Assembly (NCBI GenBank): GCA_013396915.1 | Contig: VWZL01004368.1 | Coordinates: forward strand, 439,066-503,065 | Source: Stercorarius parasiticus | Taxonomy: Eukaryota; Chordata; Aves; Charadriiformes; Stercorariidae | Direction: 5' to 3' | DNA length: 64,000 nucleotides | In this document: piece after piece, positions 24,801-36,800 of the stretch | How positions within the stretch are numbered: the stretch's first letter is position 1 | Layout: each line of letters starts with the position of its first letter | Made by a program: the position numbers and the translations under genes | The notes under the pieces: generated by a model | What the model was told of the DNA's origin: nothing | The model's input: the letters and a program-made list of their open reading frames with translations, nothing else | Database searches by the model: none

Positions 24801-27800
24801 AACAAGAAACAAGGAGACGGCCCCTCTCTACACTTCTCTTAGGAATTTTGGATTGGAGAATCTGAAGTTTTCCTTTGTAAAAGTGCTTCTTATTTTACCA
24901 GCCAGTCTAGCAGTTTGGAGGCACATGAGATCCAGAAATTAGACACTGTAAGCAGATGTTCACCTTCTGAAACTTTTCAGTTGAGAAGGTGGCAACAGAA
25001 CTACAAACTGTCTGTCTAGGAATAAATGGCTATTTTTTGTGTTCCTTGCAATAGCCTACTTCTGCATTATCGTAATGTTATAATTAGGTAAGCCCATGTA
25101 GTAATAGCTACTTCTTGTGTTGCGTTGTACAGCTCAGAATTTACTGTTCATGCTACTGCTGGCTATTTTTTCTAGGACTTGAAAGCTTTTCATTGAGCTG
25201 TTAGAACGTGCAGAGATCAGCTTGCTGCGGTGAAAAACTGATAATTTTGACTACTGAACATCTGTCTTTTTCACACAAATAACAATCCCAGTTTTCTTTT
25301 ACTCATATTCTGAAGTCAAGATACAGTTTAGGTACATATGTCTTCACAACAGGAGCCATGAAAAGAGCTTGTCTTTGCTATTACAAAGCCATTCTTAGCA
25401 CTCTATATTCTAGTCTGGGGGAAATGACATAGATCAGATGACTAGCTGACAAGTCTTTGTCTAAGTTTTGATGACATTGGTTGTCTGTCTCTGACAGTAA
25501 TCCCCATTTAATTTAGTTAGACTAGTTCCAGTATTTATTTTTTAACAGTAGTTGTATACTGATGGAATATGATAGTTACTTCAATTAAGTGATGTATTTA
25601 AACTGTGAGGGTCACATTTCCGTGGAGGAGTGTGGTCAGGTCTGTGCTAGTCCCACCGAGTCTGCTACTCTCCTTATGTAAGAGCTTGTAACTCTTTCCG
25701 TCTGTAGTCAAAGAAGCTGCAAGTAGTAGAGATCTGTGTAATCTCCTTATCTGATTTAGTAATACAGTTTATACCTGGGAGGTTTGCTGTCTATTATTGA
25801 GAGCATTAGGTTTTGGGGTGTAATTGCTAGAGAAGACACCTGGCAGCTAAACATACCCAAATGTCTTCATTAACAGACTAGGATACCGTGTTACCTAAAG
25901 CAAGAATTTGTTTAATTGTGGAATATAGGCCCAGGGCATAATAATCTCTGTGAAACGCCAGCAGGTGCACATGAACAGACAAGATTTCTTAAAATGACAG
26001 TGACAGCAAGAGAAGTTTGTATCCTACCCGTCCACAGGCAGTGTATGTCTGCTTTAATGCCTTCTGTACATAGGAATAGGCCCTGAGGGTTCAGAAGTAA
26101 GCTAGTCTGGTCTTGTGGAACATACATGTGTACCTCTCAAGCATCAATCACTTCAGCTACACGTAATGGCAACTAAACCATCTGCCAGTAGTGTTTTAGC
26201 ACTTTCTGATATGTTTAATTGAGCAAGGGAAGAAAGGAGTGCAATAACTGGTTGATAACAGGAATAATCTTGAGGAACGAGAACCAAAATCGTGTATCTG
26301 AGGAGTATCTTGACAGAAGATTGCATAGCCCACTCTTGGGTGGGCTTTATATTATTAAACCTTAATTGTTTAGGATTGACAGGCTAGTGTTACTGAAGTG
26401 TGATTAGAGACCTCTGTCTTTGCTAACTGTAAGCTGTTCTTGTAAAGGTAAATAAACGCTACCAACTTTTAATGTCAAGTTAATTGAAAGCATTATGACC
26501 CTCCTGGACAAGTCACCATTGGTATACAGCAGCTAGGTCTTGATGAGCTACCAAGTAAATGTTGAGATCCAGGTGTATACTTGCATCCAGTAATGTGACC
26601 TGGAGGATGGGAAAATTTGTAAGCAGCTTTACAGACTGTACTTTCCTGTGGAAAGCTGCAGAGTGTATATCTGAGGTTATTTCATTTATTTTGTTTTAAG
26701 GCAAGCTGATTTCCCCCCGCTCCCCACTTCGCTCACACAATACTGAAGTAAGAATTAATTGCTAGAGGCTGTCCTGTGGACTTGGCTTCAGTTACAGCCT
26801 GTTTTAAAACAAAGCAAAAACATTTATCTGTATATAATTTTTAACTACCTCATCTAAGGCTCTTCTCTGCACACTGAAAGAATGATGCCCTGTGCTACCC
26901 TCTTGCATTACCAATGTGTGTTATACGCACTGATTTAATCTCACTAAAAGTGTTCTCTACAGTTACTTGGCAGACAGTTTTAGGATCTTGTGTTACAGAC
27001 AGCTGGAGACTCAATCAGCATGCTTTCAGCTTTAGCAATTTTTTTTTTTCTGAAGTGAATTAATCACTTGCAGGATTGAACATGGAAGAGATGATTAATT
27101 CCACTGTAGTTTTATATGGAGGCTTGCATAGCATTTGAAAATCAAGGTGGCTGCAGGTGTATGTTATCCTGTCCTGGTTTTAACTAGGATAGAGTTAATT
27201 TTCGTTCTAGTAGCTGCTGTGCTTTGTGTTTGGGTGAGAATGATGCTGATAATGCATATTGTTTTAGTTTTTGACAGGTGATGTTTACATTAGTCAGGGA
27301 CTTTTTCAGCATCCCATAAAAGCTGAGGGGGAGACAGAACAATCTGGCCAAGGAATATTCCATACCATAGACATCATGCTCAGTATATAAATGGGGGTTG
27401 GCCAGGGAATAGACATCCACGATCACTGCTTGGGACAGACTGGGTAACCAATCATCAAGTGGTGAGAGCAACTTGTGTTGTATTACTTTATCTTGTGTAT
27501 TCTTTTACCATTATTATTGTTGATTTTTTTCTTTTTCTGTTATTATTTAATTAAGCTGTCTTTATCTCAACCCACGAGTTTTGTTTCCTTTCTCCTCCAT
27601 CTTTCCCTCTTCTTACTCTGCTGGGGGAGGGGAGCGAGCGAGCAAGCGGCTGCCTGGTCCTAGTTGCTGACTGGGGTTAAATCACAACATATCCCTAATT
27701 GTTTTTAAATATAGGTTATGCTGAGAAGGCTTAATGACCACAGAAAAAGCAGAAAATCTTTAATGCCCAGCATAGATATCCCATCAGATCCACCAAATGC

Positions 27801-30800
27801 ATCCTGTTTCAGATGTACATTTCATTGAGATGAATTTAATAGGTTTATCCAAACCACAAATGACCAGTGCTTTTGATTGTTTTGTGCACAATCCTGCATT
27901 TAAGCCCCTTAACTGATTATCTGACTGTTCCCTCCATCCTTCCTGACATAAGCATTTAGTGTTAATATTGGGCAAAGATACAGAACTGTGAACTGGCCAT
28001 AAAGAGTGGCCTGTTAGGATGCAGAATAAACTTTGATAAAACAATGTTCTAAAAGAAGAAATCACTAACAGTGGAAAGACAATTGAAAGATGTTGAAATG
28101 AAGCCTAATATAGAAAAGGAAGATCTTTAGAATGAAATAATTCTGAAAGCTTTGGGTTAAAATCCAAAGTGAATAACGGATGAAGCCCTTATGTACAGAG
28201 GCTCCATTAATGTTTAATATTAATTTGGTTTGAATGAAGACTTCAGGATTAACTTGAACTTTTTGCAGTGAACCATAATAAACTTCACTCAGCTTTCTCT
28301 ATTGCTTCATTGACATTCTCTGGGAAAAATATGGACAACAAGCAAATATGCACTACATCTAACAAAACTATGACACAAAGTTGAGGGGTTTTTTTTATAT
28401 ATTTGGTTCAAGCGTTAACTGTTTGTCTGAAACCACTTTTATACTTCTGCTAGTTATCTTGCAGAACAAAAGACATCCATCTAGAAGATTAGCTTTTTTA
28501 GAAATTATTTTGATATAACAGCTTTGGCTTCAGGGGCAAACTGATAAGCAGGTACATTGTAATCTTATTTGATAGTTATTATTGATTTAGAAACTATTTT
28601 CTTTAAAAATTGAAAGTCTGATTGAAAACTGACTTCCAGACCTCTGCAAATAAGTCTGCTAAGGGCAGGAATTTCGGAAGCAGACCCTTTAAGAAATGGG
28701 CCCTTAAATCCATTTGTGGGTGACTTAAAAATGAATGACTTCTTACTGAACCCTTTGAACTATGCATCTAGGTAGGTCTTCTGAAAAGCTCTGGTTTACT
28801 TCATGAAAGCTATGACTTTATTTGTAGATTGAACAATTACTCTGTAGCTGCTCTATAGGTGCCATATTTGTTGGCTATCTTGTTATTGGCATGAATAGGT
28901 TAATAGGGCAGATTTAATAGAATCCTAGATTACCACAGGGAACAAAAGTAACTAACTTAAAATAATCTCAAAAGAAAATGCAACTCTTTCATTTCTTAAT
29001 CATAACCAAGAGGTGTAAAGTTCCAGCAGTACTCTCTGGGATGTTGAATATATCACAAATGCTGTTTGAAACCATCCCTTGACACCAGAGCTAATCTCCA
29101 ATTGAATTAATTTCACCTCCCAAAATGTATAAATTCTCCCTTAATTATAATTTTTCTCATTTGAGAAGAAAATTTCCGTCCTTGGGATCAATGCAGCAGG
29201 GGTACAGGTAATTACCCAGATAAGATGCAAGTAACTCATCACTCTTTTTTTTTTTTTGTTTTGTTTTGTGTAGAAATTCGGTTGGAACTTGTCAGTGCTA
29301 TTAGCATATGGAAAAAAACCTGCAAAAAGCATTTTGCACACTGACTGTGGCAAGTTGAGTTTGAACAGGTTTTTTCAAGATTTTTGCTACTGTAAGTGTT
29401 ATTAGTTTGTATCATTACATGTGGAGATGGCAGGCATATTCCAGCTCTCACTACTCAGAGTTGTATGAGACCCTTGGGTGTTTTCTGCTTTATGGCTTTG
29501 CAGCTTCATAATGGAATTTGTTGCCACAAAGTGCACACACAGAATAGCTGAAATTCCCAACAGCTGGGAAACTCAAATAACATATAGGGCTTCCAGTCGT
29601 TGCTGCAGATCTTTCACAGATATGAATGTCAGTTCATAATTTAATGGTCTATCCATGAGACTATTCTAGTTACAGGAGCTAATCTGTGCTGCTTCTGTCT
29701 CAAAGTTTTGGTTTTTTTAAGAAATATCAAATATGCTTTGATTGCATATTGGTGCAGAATAGAAAAGATGCATAATGGGGGGGAAAATTCAAATTGTTTT
29801 CTGTTCTAGGCTTGCCCTTGCCTGTACTGAAGTCCTCCCCTGCACCCCCAGTGCAAAACTGGACCTTATCATCCACTGACTTTTGGTGTAACATAAGCTC
29901 CTCATTCATTTTTGACAGTTTTGAAGATTCTACTGTTGCGAATTTGTTTTTATACTTTAGAGTTAGGAGTAAAAGAAATAGTTGAAACTTTTACAAGCTG
30001 GAAAACCATTGCTAAGAATTACAGTTGTTATTTCTATCAAAAGCAAGAGCTCCCCAGTTTGTGGTATAACTAAGAGTTGTGCAGCTGCTTGTATTTTGAT
30101 GGCTTAAACAACTTGTGGTAATGACATTTGAAATCTTGAAATCACAGGCTTAATCTTCACATTACACAGACTTTACACAGTAAAATCAAAATAAGTGTTA
30201 CCTTGTACAGATTTTTGCTAGCTTGCTTTCTTTTTGAAAAAAGGCATCAAATCATACAGTACACTAATAAAGATATTCATAGAATCGTAGAATACAAGGT
30301 TAGAAGGGACCTCAAGGATCGTCTGATCCAACCTTTCTTGGCAAAAGCACGGACTAGACAAGACAGTCCAACATCCTGCCCAGCTGAATCTTAAAAGTGT
30401 CCAATGTTGGGGAATCCACCATTTCCCTGGGGAGATTATTCTGATGGCTGATTGTTCTCATTGTGAAAAGTTTTCCTCTTGTGTTCAATCGGAATCTCCC
30501 CAAGAGTAACTTGTGCCCATTACCCCTCGTCTTTTCCATGTGACTCCTTGTAAAAAGGGAGTCTCCATCTTCTTTGTAGCCACCCGTTAAATACTGGAAC
30601 ATGGTGATCAGGTCTCCCCTAAGCCTTCTTTTCTCAAGGCTGAACAAACCCAGTTCTCTCAGCCTTTCCTCATAGGGCAGGCTTCCCAGTCCTTTGATCG
30701 TCTTTGTGGCCCTTTTTTGGACCCTCTCCAGCCTGTCCACATCTTTTTTGCATAGTGGGGACAAAAACTGAACAGGGTGTTCCAGGTATGGCCTGACAAG

Positions 30801-33800
30801 CGCTGAGTAGAGTGAGGTAGTGACTTCTTTCACTCTGCTGGTGATACCCTTGTTGATGCAACCCAGCATCCTGTTGTCTGTCCTTACTGCAACAGCACAT
30901 TGTTCACTAATATTGAGCTTGTTGTCCACCACGACCGTCAGGTCCCTTTCCACAGAGCTGCTCCCCAGCCAGGTAGATCTTAACCTGTGCTACACTCCTG
31001 GATTATGTTTTTCCAGGTTCAAGACTTTACACTTTTCCTTGTTGAATTTCGTAAGTTTCTTGTTAGCCCATTCTTCTAGCCTATCCAGGTCTTCCTTGCA
31101 GGGTGGCTCTCCCATCTGAAGTGTCCCCTTCCCCTTTCAGTTTGGTGCCATCAGGAAACTTCATCAGGGCACGCTTGATCCCTTATGAAGATGATAAACA
31201 GCGTTGGGCCCAATATTGATCACTGGAGGACCCCACTTGTGATAGGTTGCCAGTTTGAAAAGGAGCTATTTACCACCACCATCTGTGTGTGGCCTGTAAG
31301 CCAGTTCCCCACCCACTGCACAGGCCACTTGTCTAGACTGTAACACATCAGTTTCTCTAGGAGGAGGCTGTGGGGAACCGTATCAAAGGCTCCGGAGAAA
31401 TCCAGGTAGACACTGTCTACCACTTGCCCCACATCAACCGAGCAGGTTACTTTGTCATAGAAGGCGATGAGTTTTGTCGAGCACTATTTGCCCTTGGTGA
31501 ATCTGTGCTGGCTTTTCACGGTCACATGCTTCATTTGAGTTGTGGTAGCCCCCAGGAGGATTCATTCCATAACTTTCCCAGGGACTGAAGAAAGAATGAT
31601 GGGCCTGTAATTTCCTGGATCCTCCTTTTGGCCCTTCTAGTAGGTGAGGGTGACATTAGCCTTCTTCCAGTCTTTGGGGATGTCCCCCAATCTCCACAAC
31701 TTCTCAAAGATTATGCAGAGAGGTCTTGCAATGACGTCAGCCAGCTCTCTTAACACTCTTTGGTGGATATTGTCAGGGCCTATTAATTTGTAGGGGTCAA
31801 GCTCCCGTNGAGTTTTGTCGAGCACTATTTGCCCTTGGTGAATCTGTGCTGGCTTTTCATGGTCACATGCTTCATTTGAGTTGTGGTAGCCCCCAGGAGG
31901 ATTCATTCCATAACTTTCCCAGGGACTGAAGAAAGAATGATGGGCCTGTAATTTCCTGGATCCTCCTTTTGGCCCTTCTAGTAGGTGAGGGTGACATTAG
32001 CCTTCTTCCAGTCTTTGGGGATGTCCCCCAATCTCCACAACTTCTCAAAGATTATGCAGAGAGGTCTTGCAATGACGTCAGCCAGCTCTCTTAACACTCT
32101 TTGGTGGATATTGTCAGGGCCTATTAATTTGTAGGGGTCAAGCTCCCGTAGTGGTTTGCATACCGACTCTTCCTGCTCAGACGGTGGACCTGTGTTTGCG
32201 TCAACTTCGATTTTTGTTCCCAAGCTGTGGGATTAATGTCAAGTGTATAGAAACAGTTCTAAAAAAGACCAGCTACTAGATTCTTATGGAGTAATGAGTG
32301 TTCCACTTAAGTCATGAGAGTTACTCTACAGCATTTCTATATTAAAAAGATGGACGATCAAATTTACAACTCTAACAGTTATTTGCATTCTACGGGAGTA
32401 TACAAGTATTTCATACTCCTTTTTTTTCACACTTTTTTTTTTAAACAATAAAGGAGAGGAAAGCAAAAAAAGCAGTGTAATCTTAGATATTCCTGTGAGT
32501 TCCGTAGTTCCTGAAATGTTGATGACACTACTTAGAAGTTGTTCCTCTGGCTATTTCTGTTCCATTCAGCAATGTCTGAATGCTGAGAGGTGCTGCCTGT
32601 AGTTAAATTCCTCTCATTCAGGAAAAATAGTTTGTTGGTAATCCCTCATCTGAGAGTTAAAAGGTGCTTATCTGCCCTTTTAGAAACACGTAACTTAAAT
32701 GTCATGCACGCTCGCAAGATAGCTTCTACCCATTGAACACACTGAAATTTTGTTTTCTTATTAATTCCTCTGTCATGTAGCCCACTGTAGAAGTAAAAAG
32801 AACGACAAAACCCAAATGAGTCTTTAACAGCATTATCTACAGCACCCTCCACCAGAATTAATGTGTTTTTTTCCCTAGTTATGGAATTAATCTTTCTAAT
32901 ACACATTTTAAAACTCATATCCTTAGGGCAGACCTCAGTATTCCTGTTCTTACAGGTATTTCTGTATGTCATCTGCCACAAATAAATAGGCAGCCATGGC
33001 TCCACAGCAGGAGGAGATTTTTTTTTTTGGACAAAATTCCCTACATTTTGTCTTATCCTGCAGAGGCATTTTGTTTCCAATTTCTATTTTTATGGGTGAC
33101 TACTTCAACCTCTACTCTTACAGCTATGACCTTATTACAGTAGAGATCCTGCATCAAAGAGGAATTTTCTGTAATATGCTGTGACTTGCATTTCTTGCCT
33201 TGTGTCTGTATGCTACCAGACACTTCTTGAATAACAACAAAACATGAATTTGCATTTCAGTACGTACTGCCCAATGGGCTAACCAAGGTCCCTTTTATGG
33301 TTCAGGTAGAAAACTCAAGTATCCCTTTAAAGAGCACTGGTTTCAGACTGAAAGGGGCTTGATCTAAAACTGTTCAAAGATCTATGTATAAGTACCAGTT
33401 TTTAGAGATATTGAGCTTCCAATGACTTCCTTGAGAATGTCAAGGACTCAGTAAATTATTGTTTCTGAACACCTGTACTTTCAACCAAGCGTGTGTGCTT
33501 TTATTACTTTGGCATGGCCAGAATTCAGTACTCTCATAAAAATTGGTGGGGAAATATTTAGAGTACACAGGGACGTTAGTCATTGAATACCATTGTAGGG
33601 AGAAGGAGGTGGTAAAGAGCAAGAGCTTAATTTAGGAATTTTGACTCACCATCCTGAGCAGCTGCTCTTTGTCTCCACTGATCACAGACAAAGCTTTAGT
33701 GTACTATGTAAGTGAACTGACCCTACAGTTGAGTGATTTGAATTTTCCTCCATAAACATGTCTATGGATGATTTTAAAAACCATCAGGTAAAAACTTTGT

Positions 33801-36800
33801 AATTCCTAATCTTCGGGCACAGAGAAATGTGAGGGGAACTTCTTGCCTTACCTTGTGTTCAGGAAGTAGCCTCCATTTGATTATATAAAGCATTTACCTG
33901 AGCTAGTATAAGTGTAGAATAGTACCTATAGAATTCTGTAATTCCTGCTAAGATCTTGCTTAGATCCATTCTTCAATGTATTTCCAGCATGTTAGGTCCT
34001 GAAAAAGGGCATGAAGGACTTCTGTCAACATTATTTACCAAAAACAACAGCCACCAATTAAAAAATCCTTAAGTCTTCTGGAAACCCTGTGGTCTGCATT
34101 TGCTAGTCCAATTTCTCTTTTAAGCCACGAAAATGAAATTCTATAGCAATGACTTTTACACAAGAAAAAAAACCCCCACAAAACTGTGAAAGCAGCATGC
34201 CTTTCCTTCTGCATGCCCAGCAATATCTGCTTCTCTTTGTAATGAAGGTTTAAAGATAAAACTGCCAAAAAATGTGTATCTTCATTATTTCATTTCAAAG
34301 AGAGCCATGACAAGAATGTGGCACCTTTTCCTTTAGAGTGGGAAATCCTTTCTATTAACCAAGAAAGCTTTCTAAACTCATCACCTGTATAAAGAGATCC
34401 TCTAATACTTGCAGGATAAAGTAACTTTCTTAGAGATCTTAAAGCATATCCTACTGTGAGATACTTGATTCAAAATGTGCTGGCTTTGCTGTTGAATGCC
34501 TTGATGTAGAGGCTATGTGTTGCTCTAGATTTTGTTATTCTTAATTGCCTTCCTAAAATCCATGTTGCTGGTGCTTGAGTGTGCTATTGTTAATTTGTCT
34601 TCCTTAAATGCTTATCCTTTTTTCAAAGTGAGATCAGATATCTGTGATGTCCTTTGAAGGTTTTGGCTGGATATAATGGTTATTCTCTCTTTGGCAGTAA
34701 AATTTGAATGTTTAACCTTCTCACAGCTATATAAATGCGTGTTATGACAAATATGATTGTACTTGAAGAAATGAAATGCTGTGCGTATGCATGACAAAAT
34801 ACTTGTGCTTCATATTAGATAAAATGTACACAAATTTAGACACAGATATTTGTACAACCACAGTGCTGTGAAATACTCCTTTTTTTTGTTGTTGTTTTTG
34901 TTTAACAGGCTTGTGTATATGAGCTTGATGACTGAATCATTACAGATTTCAGGCGACTGACACATGCCTGATGGGAAATTTGGTTTTTCATCATCAAATT
35001 TCACAGACAGTTAAAACAGAAATCCTTATACCCTAATCAAGACAGAATTGCCTCGACTTGATTAAATCATAAAAGTGGCTGGATAGGGTCATGCTGAGAG
35101 CTGAAAATAATCTGTGATTTCTGTCATAACATGTTAATAACTGTGTAGTGGGGCTGAGGTGGACAGAAAAGGAAGAGAGTGCACAAACAGTTGAAACAAA
35201 GACTTTGATATTTTTATGAGAGCAGCGAGATAGGAAAGGACACTAAAAATAACCCAGTGACTTCCAGATGGGACTTCTTCAGCAGACTAATGCTTTGCTT
35301 TCCTGGTTGTTCTTTGGAATGCAAAAAAAAAATAATAATTAGAAAGTTGGAATTCACCTAGTCATTTTGTTCACATTAAAGGTGCATATCTATGCTTTCA
35401 GTTGTTGAAGGCTTTCTTTGACTTCAGTCTCAACCCTGAATTCCCTAGGTTTCTAACAGATTTTGTTATTGCTGATTATCAGCTTTTTCTTTAAAAAAAC
35501 CCCACAAACTCACAAAAACTCCCAATAACACCCCTTCCCCACCACCCATCAACAATTGCCAACAAAAAAACCACCTTGGAGCATGATCTCTCACTTTATG
35601 AAGTAGTGTTTAGGAAGAAGTATTAACTTGGTCTCCTTTTTTTTTATTTTCTTTTTTTTTTCTTGTCCTACTTGGCCATTACACATCATGGGTCAGATAC
35701 CAGCATCTTTGAGTAATGATACTTTTAGAGTTAGTTAGAGCGTAATGCAGTGTCACCCAAACAGCTTATTGGTGTTAGGTTCGTAATGTGAGCTAGCTGA
35801 TTTTGAGTTAACGTGCTAGCAAAAGAAACATTTATCAAGAGAACTTCAGTCCAATTTGCAATGTTTGTGAATGGTTTAATTAATTTTCTTTATTTTTCTT
35901 ACAGGAATTGTTTCAATTATGACTCTCACTGTTCTTGCCTATGAACGCTACATTCGAGTAGTCCATGCAAAAGTGATTGACTTCTCCTGGTCTTGGCGGG
36001 CTATCACATACATCTGGCTCTACTCATTAGCCTGGACTGGAGCACCTCTTTTGGGCTGGAACAGATACACGCTGGAAATTCATGGATTAGGTTGCTCAGT
36101 GGACTGGAAGTCAAAAGACCCCAATGATACCTCCTTTGTGCTCCTTTTTTTCCTTGGCTGTCTAGTAGTGCCTGTTGGGATCATGGCCTATTGCTATGGC
36201 CATATTCTATATGCAGTAAGAATGGTAAGTTAATTCAAATACGATTTCTCTTAATGCAGTATTTTCAGTGAAGAATGTTGATGCTGTATATTAAGCTTGG
36301 ATCAGAGCCTAAATTTCCCTTCTCGCTTCCTCTTCAAACTTTTGAATGTTTAATGTTCATCCATGTCAGGCACCACTAGAAAGGTTGCAGGGTTGGAGGA
36401 GAACCAATCTAGATCTACCAAGGTCTGTTTGTTGTATAGTTTTACTGGGAGGCAGGTTAGGGAACTGTTCATGCTCGCTAATCCACATCAGATTCTCCCT
36501 TGAAAAGGGGAAAAAAAAGAATCCCCTCTGTTTACAGTTTTCTTGATTTATGAACTCTCTCCTCCTCTCCACTCGTGAGAAGATAACCCTGTAAAACTCT
36601 TCCAAGTGGAGATTATGCTGTGTTAAAACAGTTTTTTCACGTTAGGGCAACTCATTTTAATTCAGTACAGATCTTTAGTGTCAGAAAGTATTAATGTTTC
36701 CTATTTTGTGGGTAATTGGTCTGGACCCAGTTAGGTTTGTGGTCAACACTATTGGCACAACTGATAACTGTTATGGAGAGCGCTCATGTACATGTCTCGT

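Larger units (their letters stand above)
21802..35904 (+). other. OPN3: OPN3 intron 1 (14.1 kb)
   Basis: Phase-1 intron, donor GTGGGT and acceptor TTTTTCTTACAG. It contains, in order, the 53-N gap, the CpG-island tail to about 22000, AT-rich unique sequence with a single N at 24417, the solo LTR at 27170-27689, the antisense CR1 at 30278-32225, and unique sequence with a C/A-rich stretch near 35490-35575. An antisense open frame at 32646-33080 has no recognisable domain and is treated as chance. Confidence 0.9.

Noticed and set aside
30354..30953. 199-codon minus-strand frame that looks like a protein-coding gene
   Set aside because: It is the ORF2 C-terminal part of a CR1 retrotransposon, annotated as part of that element and not as a host gene.
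32646..33080. 144-codon open frame antisense in OPN3 intron 1
   Set aside because: It is the longest non-repeat frame outside OPN3, but has no recognisable domain, no splice or promoter support, and a length that chance can give in a window of this size and AT content.
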